From: Campylobacter taeniopygiae
Lineage (GTDB): Bacteria; Campylobacterota; Campylobacteria; Campylobacterales; Campylobacteraceae
Reading direction: 5' to 3'
Assembly: GCF_005406225.1 (NCBI RefSeq)
Contig: NZ_NXLY01000006.1
Span: forward strand, 38,485 to 102,484
Length of the DNA: 64,000 bases
Shown here: positions 29,442 through 38,694 of the stretch, one piece after another
Position numbering within the stretch: position 1 is the stretch's first letter
Layout: every line of letters begins with the position of its first letter
The notes under the pieces: generated by a model
The model's input: only the letters and a program-made list of their open reading frames with translations
Told to the model about the DNA's origin: nothing
Database searches by the model: none
Made by a program: the position numbers and the translations under genes

Positions 29442-30500
29442 TTACTCCCTTATAAATATATTATCTTTTCCAAGAGAAATTAAAACCTCAGATATTTCTT
29501 TTCTCATAAATTTTTCATCTGGAATGATACCATTTTGCAATGCATTTCTAATTTCAGTTCCACTAATTGCCACTCTAAAGGTATCATAATGATCGCAAGT
29601 ATTTTGCGTAACAATTTGCTTACACTTAATACAATAATAAGGCTCTTTAAATAATAATAATTTTATCCCTAAATCATATTTTTTATCTAATTTCTTAGCC
29701 AATTCTTGAGCTTGATAAATTCCATAATAATCTTTTACACCAGCATGATCTCGTCCTATTATAAAATGAGTACATCCCATATTTCTTCTTAATAATGCAT
29801 GAAAAACAGCTTCTCTGGGTCCAGCATAATACATTCTAGTTTCTAGCCCTCTTAAAAACACTCTATTTTTGGGATAAAATTCATTAGACATTTTATTATA
29901 AGAGCCCATCACAGCTTCTTGTGTAAAATCGCCTTTCTTTTTCCAACCAATCAAAGGATTTATAAACAAACCGTCACAAATTTCTAGGGCTAATCTTTGC
30001 AAATACTCATGTGCCTTATGTATCGCATTTCTAGTTTGAAAACCTGCTATAGTTTGCACTTTTTGATTTATAAGAGCAAATTCATGCTTTACTATATTTT
30101 TATATAAAGAATTTTTAATCAATTCTTCTTTTATCTCGATTTCTCCGCCAACTCTATGAGATGATCTTAATTTCTCTTTTTTTATCCCAGGATGCTCATG
30201 ATCTTTACTTTGATAAATCTCATAAATTTGCTCATCATCGATTATAAATTTATCTCTTATATGAATTTTTCCGACTAAAGAATTATTGTAATACAGATCA
30301 TAATTTTTATTAACTGTATAATTTTTAATATTATCAACTTCCAAAGTTATAGGTATAGTCCAAATGCTTTTATCTAGCAGTTGCATTTCTTCAACGACTT
30401 TTATATATTCATCATATACCATAAATCCGGATATAGGACTAAAAACTTTTGTTGCTAAATATTTTAAATCTAAAAAATTTTCTGTTGTTAAATTAATCAT
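29442..30500 (-). CDS. ATP sulfurylase (sulfate adenylyltransferase)-like
   Basis: A 352-residue protein with intact ATP-sulfurylase motifs: GFQTRNAIHKAHEYLQR (QxRN and HxxH), MYYAGPREAVFHALLRRNMGCTHFIIGRDHAG, and ISGTEIRNAL. A CIKC...CDH cluster just before the last motif is typical of the zinc-binding, dissimilatory-type Sat proteins. The family makes adenosine 5'-phosphosulfate from ATP and sulfate. No APS kinase, reductase or sulfotransferase is nearby. It is the first gene of the unit, with a TATAAT -10 at 30557-30562, and is a candidate for a capsule-linked sulfation or other adenylylation route. Confidence 0.87.
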   Translation of the reverse strand: MINLTTENFLDLKYLATKVFSPISGFMVYDEYIKVVEEMQLLDKSIWTIPITLEVDNIKNYTVNKNYDLYYNNSLVGKIHIRDKFIIDDEQIYEIYQSKDHEHPGIKKEKLRSSHRVGGEIEIKEELIKNSLYKNIVKHEFALINQKVQTIAGFQTRNAIHKAHEYLQRLALEICDGLFINPLIGWKKKGDFTQEAVMGSYNKMSNEFYPKNRVFLRGLETRMYYAGPREAVFHALLRRNMGCTHFIIGRDHAGVKDYYGIYQAQELAKKLDKKYDLGIKLLLFKEPYYCIKCKQIVTQNTCDHYDTFRVAISGTEIRNALQNGIIPDEKFMRKEISEVLISLGKDNIFIRE

Positions 30501-30556
30501 TTGTTCTCTTTAATTTAATTATAAAATATTCACTAAAATTTTTATAATTTAAATCT

Positions 30557-30562
30557 ATTATA
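30557..30562 (-). promoter_or_regulatory. -10 box for the sat / PK-like / antiporter unit
   Basis: A perfect TATAAT on the minus strand (context GATATAAT), 56 bases upstream of the ATP sulfurylase ATG and downstream of the deacetylase stop. Confidence 0.5.
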
Positions 30563-30583
30563 TCAAAAATTTATTCCAAAAAA

Positions 30584-31524
30584 TTAACCTAAATTCGCCT
30601 TTCCAAAATTAAATTCATTACAATCATATCTTGGTAAAGCTTGTGGTCTATTTTGCAAATCATGCAAAGAAATATTTCTAGATTCTACATTAAACGAAAA
30701 CACGCATCCAAAATCACTCAAAAATTTTTCTGTAAATTGATTAAAAGTATGAAAACCACCGTAAGGATAGCAGAAACATTTTATTTGTAAATTACCAAGT
30801 AAATTTTCTAAAAATTTAAAAGAACTATGTATTTGATACCCTTGTTCTTCTTCACTTAATTTAGAAAGAACAAAGTGATCAACAGTGTGTGATCCGATTA
30901 TCATTTGTGCACTATGCATTTGTTTTAATTGTTCTTCACTCATATATAAATTTTTAAAGATTTCGCCATCATCGAGAAAATTTTTAACTATTTTATCCAA
31001 TATCTCTTCTCTAAATTCATATTTTATATAATAATTAAATATTTTCTTAAATTTTGCTACATTTTCATCATTATCTTGCTTAACGTATGTCTTATTTTTA
31101 AATTCTTTCATTAATTGTTTTTCTATCATATCGTCTTCTATTATCTTATTTGCAAAATCTAGCAAATCCCCCCCCCATAACTACCTGTTAGATAATGAAT
31201 TCTATGAACATCCAAGGCTTTTTTTCTACCATATATCCCCGTTGGTATAAAAAATAAGCCAAATAAATTTCTTTTAACTAATTCAGGTAATACAAATTCA
31301 TAATGATCTTTAAATCCGTCATCAAATGTTAATAATATCCTATTTTTCAAATTATTAATATAATTTCTATCGAAACACAATTTTAAAAAATCATCATATC
31401 TAACAAAACCAAATTTTTCTTCAAAATAATCAAGTTGTTTTCTAAAATTATCTATTGAAAGATATCTAAAAAATGGTAGCTTTTTATTAGAATTTCGAAC
31501 ATAGTGATACATAATCGCTTTCAT
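30584..31524 (-). pseudogene. Phase-variable NodB-type polysaccharide deacetylase, OFF (G9)
   Basis: One gene read in two frames. The first part starts at 31524 (MKAIMYHYVR, ATGA overlap with the SDR stop) and has the metal motif LLTFDDGFKDHYEF. It stops at 31159, just after a run of nine G. One added G (G10) joins it exactly to the second part, which holds the remaining NodB motifs SHTVDH and CYPYGG. The joined protein would be 313 residues. Because the catalytic motifs are split, the present state should be inactive but reversible. Such enzymes remove N- or O-acetyl groups from sugars. It belongs to the acylation cassette upstream. Confidence 0.88.
31168..31176 (-). repeat. Homopolymeric G9 phase-variation tract
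   Basis: Nine G on the coding strand in the deacetylase gene. The two flanking reading frames join at G10 (or G7), so slipped-strand changes would switch the gene ON or OFF. Confidence 0.92.
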
Positions 31525-32282
31525 ATGCTGGCTCCTCCATCTATTATTAAATTTTGCCCAGTTATCCAAGATGACAAATCGCTAAGTAAAAAAGATATTA
31601 AATTTGATATATAATCGGTACTCCCGATCCCCAAAGGATATTGTTTTTCAATATTTTCTAAAAAATTTTCATCATAGACAGAAGACCATTCTTTAATCAT
31701 ATTCGTCATTACAAATCCTGGCGATATAGCATTAATTCTATATTTTGGAGCAAACTCTAATGCAATCGACTTTACAGCCGCATTTATTGCTGCTTTACTA
31801 GAAGCGTATGAAATTAATCCTTTTTCCCCTTTGATGCTTGAAATCGAACTAATCCACACAAAACTAGCAGCTGATTGAGTTTTTGCTTTATTATCAAGCA
31901 GACCTTTCAAAATCTGCATATTTGCAAAATAATTAATATTAAAGATATCTAAAGCTTTATTAAGAAAAAATTTTGATCTTAGTGGTAATATATATTGAAT
32001 TCCAGCAGAAAGAACAGCACCATTAAAATATCCATATTCCTCAACGCGTTTTAAAACCCACGCATCTAAATCATAAAAATCGCTTAAATCTTTTTCTATA
32101 TATAAAAAATTTATTAGGATGTTTAGCCATATTTTATATTCTTTTAAAGAATTAAGATTTCTTCCTATACAAATAACTTCAGCCCCTAAACTATTGAGTT
32201 TTAAAGCAGCATCAGCTCCAATTCCACTGCTTGCCCCAGTTATTAAATAGCGCTTATTTAAAAAAATATCATCTTTAAACAT
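31521..32282 (-). CDS. Short-chain dehydrogenase/reductase (FabG-like)
   Basis: A 253-residue SDR with TGASSGIGADAALKL at the N terminus, SAGIQ in the NNAG position, a catalytic Ser in WISSISSIKG and YASSKAAINA (YxxxK), then a C-terminal TGQNLIIDGGASI typical of FabG. It probably reduces a 3-ketoacyl group on ACP, or an oxo-sugar. Its start overlaps the end of the ACP pseudogene, and its stop overlaps the deacetylase start (ATGA), so it was built as part of a coupled operon. Confidence 0.87.
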   Translation of the reverse strand: MFKDDIFLNKRYLITGASSGIGADAALKLNSLGAEVICIGRNLNSLKEYKIWLNILINFLYIEKDLSDFYDLDAWVLKRVEEYGYFNGAVLSAGIQYILPLRSKFFLNKALDIFNINYFANMQILKGLLDNKAKTQSAASFVWISSISSIKGEKGLISYASSKAAINAAVKSIALEFAPKYRINAISPGFVMTNMIKEWSSVYDENFLENIEKQYPLGIGSTDYISNLISFLLSDLSSWITGQNLIIDGGASI

Positions 32283-32518
32283 AATTTATTCTTCTATACA
32301 TATCACCAGCTAAAGAAATTATATCATCCACATATTCACACTCTCTTAACATATCTCCTGTTATTTTTATATTAAATAAAGTATCAAATAAAGCAATAGT
32401 TGACAATATAACCAAAACTATCCCACTCTTCAATATCTTCAATCTTTGTTTTTTCCTCCAATACTTCTTCTGTTTACAACGCGTCTTGTAATTCAATTAA
32501 AAAATTTTCTTTAGTCAT
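32275..32518 (-). pseudogene. Acyl carrier protein, broken by a nonsense codon and a frameshift
   Basis: From the ATG at 32518 (AAGGAGA upstream) the frame reads MTKENFLIELQDAL, then TAA at codon 15 (32474-32476), then TEEVLEEKTKIEDIEEWDS. There the frame must shift by one base at a TTTT run (32414-32417). Removing one T gives EWDSLVILSTIALFD, a textbook ACP phosphopantetheine site (DSL), and continues as NIKITGDMLRECEYVDDIISLAG to the stop at 32275. CAA to TAA would explain the stop. The intact protein would be about 80 residues. The overlap with the next gene supports the proposed C-terminal frame. Two lesions suggest real decay, not a sequencing error. Confidence 0.88.
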
Positions 32519-32527
32519 AATTTCTCC

Positions 32528-33535
32528 TTATTCTATATTTTTGAAAATCAATGTGTCATTTAAACTTAAACAACAACTTGCCCAACTCAAACCTACACCA
32601 AAACCACTTAAAATCACTTTTTTATGTTCTTTTATTTTTGCTTGAAATAGATCGCATATAGCAAGAGGTATCGATGCACTAGAAGTATTAGCATATTTTT
32701 CTATGCTAGCTGTTGGAACTTTATCTAAAGGTAATTTTAATTTTCTAGCAATATTATTAATTATATATAAATTAGCTTGATGAAAAAATAAATAGTCTAT
32801 ATTTTCGATTTCCATATTTGAAAATTGTAGTAAATTAGAAATTGAATCCATCTCTTTTTCTATAGAAAAATTAAAAACTTCCGCTCCATTCATTTTCAAA
32901 AAAGAACAATCTTTGGTTTTTTTAAATGCTGAATTTGGTAGCCATATATTATTCCAACCACTTCCTAAAGAATTTAATATAAAATACGCATTATCATTAG
33001 TCTGCTTTTTTTGCAACAAAGTCGCCGATCCAGCATCGCCAAATAATGGTGCGGTATTTGAATCTTTAGGATTAACTATCTTACTTATGGTATCTCCAAC
33101 ACATAATAATATATTTTTACAATTTCCATTGTACAATAATGAAAATGCCACATATAAACCATAAACATAACCACTACAACCTTGATTAATATCAAAACAC
33201 AAACATTCTTGATCCAAATTAAGCATACCATGCAACAAATGAGAATTATTCGGTTGTAAAAAATCTGGAGTCTGTGTTACAAATATTAATGCATCCAAGT
33301 GAATATCTGAAAAATTATTTATAATATCAAGAGATGATCTATAACATAAATTTAAAGTTGTAGTCTCTTGATCACTTATATGTCTAAAATTTATTCCTAT
33401 ATTTTTTTTTATTCTATTTAACTGTTTTTGATTTCCATTGTAAAATTCATCTATTTGTTCATCTATACATTTAACATCTTTTGGTAAAGTAGTTGAAATT
33501 GCTGAGATGTTCACATCCTTAAAAATTGCTTTCAT
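32528..33535 (-). CDS. 3-oxoacyl-ACP synthase III (FabH-like)
   Basis: A 335-residue ketoacyl synthase III with the full catalytic triad: C120 in CFDINQGCSGYVYG, H252 in LFFHQANLYIIN and N283 in YANTSSASIP. It condenses an acyl starter with a malonyl-ACP type extender. It is not housekeeping fabH by context: it lies between an AMP-ligase (ATGA overlap) and an ACP pseudogene inside the capsule centre. Similar synthases make the 3-hydroxyacyl groups of modified viosamine in Pseudomonas glycosylation islands. A coding A9 run at 33412-33420 is a possible slippage site. Confidence 0.9.
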   Translation of the reverse strand: MKAIFKDVNISAISTTLPKDVKCIDEQIDEFYNGNQKQLNRIKKNIGINFRHISDQETTTLNLCYRSSLDIINNFSDIHLDALIFVTQTPDFLQPNNSHLLHGMLNLDQECLCFDINQGCSGYVYGLYVAFSLLYNGNCKNILLCVGDTISKIVNPKDSNTAPLFGDAGSATLLQKKQTNDNAYFILNSLGSGWNNIWLPNSAFKKTKDCSFLKMNGAEVFNFSIEKEMDSISNLLQFSNMEIENIDYLFFHQANLYIINNIARKLKLPLDKVPTASIEKYANTSSASIPLAICDLFQAKIKEHKKVILSGFGVGLSWASCCLSLNDTLIFKNIE

Positions 33536-34857
33536 TTTCTTACCTTTTTAAATCTGTCACTAAATTCTAGTTCTTCGACAATCTCTATTTTGGTGGGAAT
33601 TTTATAATTTGCTAATTTATCTTTACAAAATAATCTAATTTCTTTTTTGAGTTCTAAAGAATTTAATGTTTTTCCTTGTTCTAGAACTATCTTAGCACAC
33701 ACCACTTGTCCGGTAATAGGATTTTTTTGAGAATATACTAAACAATCTTGAATAAAAGGAATTTGCAAAATTATTCCTTCGACTTCTTGAGGTAAAACTT
33801 TTTCTCCACCAACATTGATTATTTCTTTGTTTCTGCCTATGATCTTTATATATTCTTCGCCATTTTCATGAATAACTTCAACTAAATCTCCAGTTGCAAA
33901 ATATCCCTCGTTATCAAAAGCAGAATTGTCAGCGTTTAAATATCCTAAACTTTGAGTATTACTCTTTATAAAAAGCTCATTGTTGATAATTTTATAACAA
34001 GTATTAATAATTTTAAAATATTCTTCTTTATTTTTATGGTTTCTAGTCTCAAGACTAAAAGTTTCACTGGTTCCAAAATTTTGTTTAAAATAAACTTTCG
34101 GAAATATTAATTTTAATTTATTTAAAATAACATTATCTAATTTTTCACTACCATAAGCAATTACTTCCAATGAACTTAAATCGTATCGATTATAATCACT
34201 AAACATTATTAATTTCAACATAGTTGGAGACACTGGCATAATATTTACTTTAAATTCTGATATTAATGATAAAATTTCTTCAGCATTTTTATTCTTTGGA
34301 ATAACTAAAGTTGAATGAGAAGATAAGCCTTTTACTAAAACATCAATTCCCGCAACATGATCAAATAAAAATAAAAGAATAAAAATATTGTTTTTATTAA
34401 CAAATTTAATACAATTTAATAATTGATCTAAACTATGAACTATGGCTTTAGGTTTTCCCGTACTGCCACTTGAAAACAAAACCAAACCTGATTGATTTTC
34501 TTTTAATAAAAGTTTTAACAAAGTATGATTTTTTTCAACTTTATATTTAATAAAATTACCCTTATCAAATAAAACATCCAAGCCGACTTCATTTATTTTA
34601 ACATTTAATTCTTCTTTATTAACAAAGGGAACTATAATTTTTTTTAACTCTATACAGGCTAAAAATAAACTTATATTATCGAAACTAAAATCCCCTAAAA
34701 TACCAACAATATTGTTATAGTTCTTAAGTTCTAATATTTTTTTATTAACTTCATTTTTTAAATCATAATACGTATATTTATTGCCACAAATTATAGCCAC
34801 ATCTTCCAAATCATGGTTAAAAATTTTATTTAAAAAATCATTACTAAATTCAGCCAT
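33532..34857 (-). CDS. Acyl-AMP ligase (AMP-binding family)
   Basis: A 441-residue ANL-superfamily enzyme with the P-loop LVLFSSGSTGKPKAIVHS, NFGTSETFS, GYFATGDLVEV, IIGRNKEIINVGGEKVLPQEVE and a C-terminal catalytic Lys region (FKKVRK). It would activate a carboxylic acid with ATP and load it on an ACP or CoA. The ATG at 34857 is preferred over one 9 bases upstream because AGGTGG is 5 bases before it; the gene still overlaps the SDR stop. Adjacent ACP and KAS III genes make ACP the likely acceptor (inference). Confidence 0.88.
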   Translation of the reverse strand: MAEFSNDFLNKIFNHDLEDVAIICGNKYTYYDLKNEVNKKILELKNYNNIVGILGDFSFDNISLFLACIELKKIIVPFVNKEELNVKINEVGLDVLFDKGNFIKYKVEKNHTLLKLLLKENQSGLVLFSSGSTGKPKAIVHSLDQLLNCIKFVNKNNIFILLFLFDHVAGIDVLVKGLSSHSTLVIPKNKNAEEILSLISEFKVNIMPVSPTMLKLIMFSDYNRYDLSSLEVIAYGSEKLDNVILNKLKLIFPKVYFKQNFGTSETFSLETRNHKNKEEYFKIINTCYKIINNELFIKSNTQSLGYLNADNSAFDNEGYFATGDLVEVIHENGEEYIKIIGRNKEIINVGGEKVLPQEVEGIILQIPFIQDCLVYSQKNPITGQVVCAKIVLEQGKTLNSLELKKEIRLFCKDKLANYKIPTKIEIVEELEFSDRFKKVRK

Positions 34858-35572
34858 TAACGCCACCTAAGTAAAGAATTTGCCCTGTTATAAAATCACT
34901 CTTTTCATCTATAAAAAAATCAACAGCATTGATCACATCTTTAACTTCACCAAATCTTTTTATAGCTTGTTTGTTTAACAAATCATCGATTTTATTTTTA
35001 GGAACATTTTTTATAAGATCTGTTGGAACTGGAGTAGGGCCTATAGCATTGCAAGTGATACCAAAGGAACTTAATTCTTTAGCGCAAATTTGAGTAAGGC
35101 TACAAATAGCGGCTTTTGAAGCTGCATATATAGCCTCGCCTTCCAATCTTAAAGGAGTAGCTACTGTAGAAAAATTGATAATTCTATAAGGCATAGAAGT
35201 ATTTTCTTTTTTATAAGTTTGACTCATAATTTTAGCTACTTCTCTTATAAATAAAAAACTACCAAAAAAGTTAGTGTTAAAAATATTTTCTACACTTTTT
35301 CTTGGTGTTATTAATAGATGATTCATCGAGGCTATGCCTGCGTTATTGATCAATATGTCTATTTTTTTAAATTCTTTTTTGATATTTCTGATCATATTAA
35401 CAACTGATATTTCATCACTAACATCTAATTCAAAATGTCTATAATTTGAATGATTTATACTAGACTCACCCCTTGAACACCCACAAACAATATGATTTTT
35501 TTCTAAATAATACCCACTAAGTTCTTTACCTATACCTTTTCTGGTTCCAGTTATAACAATAATTTTTTGCAT
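34850..35572 (-). CDS. Short-chain dehydrogenase/reductase (3-oxoacyl-ACP reductase-like)
   Basis: A 240-residue FabG-like SDR: VITGTRKGIGKELSG, INNAGIAS, catalytic Ser and YxxxK in INFSTVATPL...AIYAASKAAI, and C-terminal FITGQILYLGGVNG. It directly follows the ACP gene (3 bases) and overlaps the AMP-ligase. Role as ketoreductase of the ACP-bound intermediate is inferred from this setting. Confidence 0.87.
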   Translation of the reverse strand: MQKIIVITGTRKGIGKELSGYYLEKNHIVCGCSRGESSINHSNYRHFELDVSDEISVVNMIRNIKKEFKKIDILINNAGIASMNHLLITPRKSVENIFNTNFFGSFLFIREVAKIMSQTYKKENTSMPYRIINFSTVATPLRLEGEAIYAASKAAICSLTQICAKELSSFGITCNAIGPTPVPTDLIKNVPKNKIDDLLNKQAIKRFGEVKDVINAVDFFIDEKSDFITGQILYLGGVNG

Positions 35573-35575
35573 AAT

Positions 35576-35866
35576 TTAACCTTTTAGTAAGTCTTCTATA
35601 TACAAACTTAATGTATAAACATCTTTAAATGGAGAATTTCTAAAACTCATAGCTTTTTCATTTGCCAAAACCAAATCTTTCCCAAATTCATTGCTTAAAA
35701 TTTCTTCTAAATCAGAAATGAAACTAACAAGCGCCAAAGAATCCAAATTTCCATTTTGTCCATAAATAGGAGTTTCTAAATTGGGTTTTTTTAGATTATC
35801 ATTTTCTAATTCATCTGCCAAATTTTTTAATGAATTTATTACTATGTTTTGAATTTTTTCTTGCAT
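35576..35866 (-). CDS. Acyl carrier protein
   Basis: A 96-residue four-helix ACP with the phosphopantetheine serine S43 in GNLDSLALVSFISDLEE. It is acidic and longer than housekeeping AcpP, with an extra insert (NEFGKDLVLANEKAMSF). It would carry the acyl group made by the neighbouring ligase, KAS III and SDR. It is intact, unlike the second ACP of the locus at 32275-32518. An AAGGAG site precedes the ATG. Confidence 0.88.
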   Translation of the reverse strand: MQEKIQNIVINSLKNLADELENDNLKKPNLETPIYGQNGNLDSLALVSFISDLEEILSNEFGKDLVLANEKAMSFRNSPFKDVYTLSLYIEDLLKG

Positions 35867-35884
35867 TTTTATCTCCTTTTTTAA

Positions 35885-36892
35885 TTATAGCAATATATTT
35901 GGCCTGTCTTGATCACTATCGCCCTTAAACATTACATAATCTAAATTATTTGTAAATGCCATTAAGGTTATATTTGACTTTTCAAATGGCTCAAAATAAT
36001 TTGGGATTATATCATTATCAACCTTAGATATAAAACCCATTTTTATAATTTTTTCATAATTATTCATGTAACACAGCAAATCAATATATTCTGCTTTATT
36101 TTCTTCTAACAATTCCTGAAATAAATTATATGAATCTTGAACAAATTCCCCCAACCAATCAACTATTCTAATACATTGCGAATTAGCTATTTTTATCACT
36201 CTACACACAAACATACCAGCACAAAAACTACCGTCGTAAAAACCATATAATTTATAATCATAAAATGGATGTTTTATATATCTATTGACAATAAAATCGA
36301 TGCTTTTTTTTGGATTTTGATTTTGAAAATTGCAAAAATTAATCAACATATTTTGATCCATTGCTTTTAAAATATAATTAGTTTTTTTGCCTACAAAATT
36401 ATTTCTGTTTAAATGTGAAAAAATAGCTATATTAAAGGAATTTAATTTATCATTTGGTATATAAAAATGTCTTAGTTCACATAAATAATATCCCAACGCT
36501 TTCCATATTTTTGTAGCTATTTTTGATAATCCTATACCAGAAAATGTTTCGGGATTTTGATTTACTAGAAAAAAATTAAACAACCCTAGACCTATTCCAT
36601 TTTTTAAACTAGGTTTTGCTTTCCACATCGTTATCCAGTAATCTTTGCTATCGAGCTTATTATCGTAATGTTTTAAAGGTATGAAGCCTAGAATCGCATC
36701 AAATTCTTTAGTAAGCCGATTATATGCGATTACAAAATTATAAATTTTATTTTTTTTATCCAAATGCTGAAAATCTAACATCGTTTTCGATTTCACAAAA
36801 ATATGATTTTCATTCCAATTTTCCTTAATAAAACAAACCAGTTTATCGTATTCATCCTCTCTGCATAGTCTTATCTCATAATCTCTATTCAT
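35885..36892 (-). CDS. GNAT-like protein, possible sugar acyltransferase
   Basis: A 335-residue protein whose N-terminal half looks like a GNAT domain (EIRLCREDEYDKLVCFIKENW at the start, then FVIAYNRLTKEFDAILGFIPL). No catalytic residues can be assigned with certainty. The start at 36892 is chosen because GGAGAA is just upstream; the upstream in-frame alternative is only a TTG. Between the ACP and neuA genes, it is the best candidate to transfer the ACP-bound acyl group to an amino sugar or sialic acid, but it could also be a sugar-modifying enzyme of another kind. Confidence 0.65.
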   Translation of the reverse strand: MNRDYEIRLCREDEYDKLVCFIKENWNENHIFVKSKTMLDFQHLDKKNKIYNFVIAYNRLTKEFDAILGFIPLKHYDNKLDSKDYWITMWKAKPSLKNGIGLGLFNFFLVNQNPETFSGIGLSKIATKIWKALGYYLCELRHFYIPNDKLNSFNIAIFSHLNRNNFVGKKTNYILKAMDQNMLINFCNFQNQNPKKSIDFIVNRYIKHPFYDYKLYGFYDGSFCAGMFVCRVIKIANSQCIRIVDWLGEFVQDSYNLFQELLEENKAEYIDLLCYMNNYEKIIKMGFISKVDNDIIPNYFEPFEKSNITLMAFTNNLDYVMFKGDSDQDRPNILL

Positions 36893-36913
36893 TAAATTCT
36901 CCAAAAAATTAAT

Positions 36914-37582
36914 TTAATTATAATTGATTAATTCATTTGCTTTTTCCAAATCTTTAGCATTGTCTATATCCAAACTTGATTTTTCATCCATGATGTAATA
37001 ATTTGTTTTTTCTTGTAAAAAAGTCGGATTTTTTAAAAATAGATCAGTTTTTATAATATAAATTGCACCATTACTCATATAAGTTTTTGGTAATTTTTGT
37101 CTGGGCATAAAAGGGTATTTATCATTATATACACCTTGCAAATGGCCTTTTTTGTTCACCATAAAAGCTTTTAAAATTTTATTATCATATTCTGTAACGC
37201 TAATGAGTGCATTTGATCGTTCTTCTTGAAATTTTAAAAAAGCCTCATCAATGTGTTTATAGGTTCTAAAAGGAGAGGTGGGTTGTAAAAAAACAATATT
37301 TTCATAATGTTTGTAAAATTCTAGAGTATGTAAAATAACCTTATCGCTAGTTGTATCATCTTGTGCTAATTCACTTGGTCTTTTCAAGGTATCAATATCT
37401 TGAGTTTTTCCATATTCTAAAATTTCATCCCCATCGCTATTTAAAACAATTTTATCTATAAAATGAGAATTTTTAGCAGCATGTATTGTGTAATAAAGTA
37501 AAGGTTTATTGTTTAAAAGTGCTAAGTTTTTGTTTTTTATCCCTTTTGATCCGGCACGAGCTGGAATGATTGCTAAATTCAT
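36914..37582 (-). CDS. neuA: CMP-sialic acid synthetase
   Basis: A 222-residue cytidylyltransferase with [16 protein letters not shown] (CTP loop), [28 protein letters not shown] and the C-terminal Asp pair region [12 protein letters not shown]. It activates a nonulosonate as CMP-sugar. By recall it closely resembles the NeuA part of the C. jejuni LOS Cj1143 protein. It overlaps neuC by 4 bases (ATGA). Confidence 0.92.
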   Translation of the reverse strand: MNLAIIPARAGSKGIKNKNLALLNNKPLLYYTIHAAKNSHFIDKIVLNSDGDEILEYGKTQDIDTLKRPSELAQDDTTSDKVILHTLEFYKHYENIVFLQPTSPFRTYKHIDEAFLKFQEERSNALISVTEYDNKILKAFMVNKKGHLQGVYNDKYPFMPRQKLPKTYMSNGAIYIIKTDLFLKNPTFLQEKTNYYIMDEKSSLDIDNAKDLEKANELINYN

Positions 37583-38694
37583 ATTATATCCATAAATTTC
37601 TTTTGTTTATTAATTCTAAAGAATTTTTCATCTTTTAAAAGTTTAAAAAATTCTTCCGAACTTTTTAAAACTTTGATCTCATGTTTTTTATTTTTAGAGT
37701 TGAAAGGTTTTTCAATGAGTTTTAAAATTTCTTTTTCGTTTGCTTGTGTTTTTAAAACATCTTTTATATTTGTTCTTGCGTCTTGTCTTGAGCCAACTAA
37801 AATTCCATTGATGCCAAGATATAAAGCTTCTTTTAAAATACAGCTTGAATTTCCGATGATAAAATCAGCATGTTTTAATAAAATAATAAAATATTCAAAT
37901 CTTAATGAGGGAAAAATTTTAAAGCGTTTTAAATCTTTTAATTTTTCATAAGATTGCATAATGGATTCAAAACCTAAATCATTGTTTGGATAAATAACAA
38001 TATAATTTTTTTTGCTTTTAATTAAAGCATTTACAAATTCTTCACTTTGTTCTTTCATGGAGTTAAATTCTGTTGTAACTGGATGAAAAATAGCTATGGC
38101 ATAGTTTTCATAGTCGATATCATAATATTTTTTTACTTCTTCAATACTAATATTATTAACATTGAGTAATTCTAAATCAGGAGAACCTATAATAAAAATA
38201 GAATTTTCATCTTCTCCCATTTGCATAAGCCTTTTTTTTGCTGTTTTATCATTGACTAAATGTATATGTGCAAGTTTGCTTATAGCGTGTCTTAAGCTCT
38301 CATCTATAGTTCCTGATAATTCTCCACCTTCTATATGTGCTACTAAGATATTATTTAAACTTCCAACAATAGCAGCGGCTAAAGGTTCGATTCTATCTCC
38401 ATGCACAACGATTAAATCAGGTTCAATTTCATGTATAAATTTTGAAAAACCATCAATAGTAGCAGATAAGGCTTTATCCATTTGATAATATTTATCATGA
38501 TTTATAAATTTATGGATATTTTTAAAACCACATTTTTCTATTTCTTTAACAGTTAATCCAAATTTTTTGCTCATATGCATACCGGTAGCAAATATAAATA
38601 ATTCGAATTCATTAGAATTTTCTATTTTAAGCATTAAAGATTTTATTTTAGAAAAATCAGCTCTTGTGCCACTTACAAAGACTATTTTTTTCAT
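37579..38694 (-). CDS. neuC: UDP-N-acetylglucosamine 2-epimerase (hydrolysing)
   Basis: A 371-residue Neu[61 protein letters not shown] and [14 protein letters not shown] are all family motifs. It makes ManNAc from UDP-GlcNAc. By recall it is very close to NeuC1 (Cj1142) of sialylated C. jejuni LOS loci and not to the legionaminic LegG. It overlaps neuB by 4 bases. Confidence 0.93.
   Translation of the reverse strand: MKKIVFVSGTRADFSKIKSLMLKIENSNEFELFIFATGMHMSKKFGLTVKEIEKCGFKNIHKFINHDKYYQMDKALSATIDGFSKFIHEIEPDLIVVHGDRIEPLAAAIVGSLNNILVAHIEGGELSGTIDESLRHAISKLAHIHLVNDKTAKKRLMQMGEDENSIFIIGSPDLELLNVNNISIEEVKKYYDIDYENYAIAIFHPVTTEFNSMKEQSEEFVNALIKSKKNYIVIYPNNDLGFESIMQSYEKLKDLKRFKIFPSLRFEYFIILLKHADFIIGNSSCILKEALYLGINGILVGSRQDARTNIKDVLKTQANEKEILKLIEKPFNSKNKKHEIKVLKSSEEFFKLLKDEKFFRINKQKKFMDII

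Noticed and set aside
30584..31165. A separate 193-residue gene starting with TTG
   Set aside because: It has no ribosome-binding site, and joins exactly to the upstream deacetylase frame with one added G. It is the 3' part of the phase-variable gene.
32275..32496. A 73-residue reading frame with a hydrophobic stretch (GIVLVILSTIALF) that looks like a small membrane protein
   Set aside because: Its C-terminal two thirds are the ACP C terminus, and the N-terminal part is out of frame with the ribosome-binding site and ACP start. It is part of the ACP pseudogene.
33412..33420. A9 run in the ketoacyl synthase gene as a phase-variation switch
   Set aside because: Such A/T runs are frequent in this AT-rich genome and the frame is intact with all catalytic residues, so I do not claim switching.
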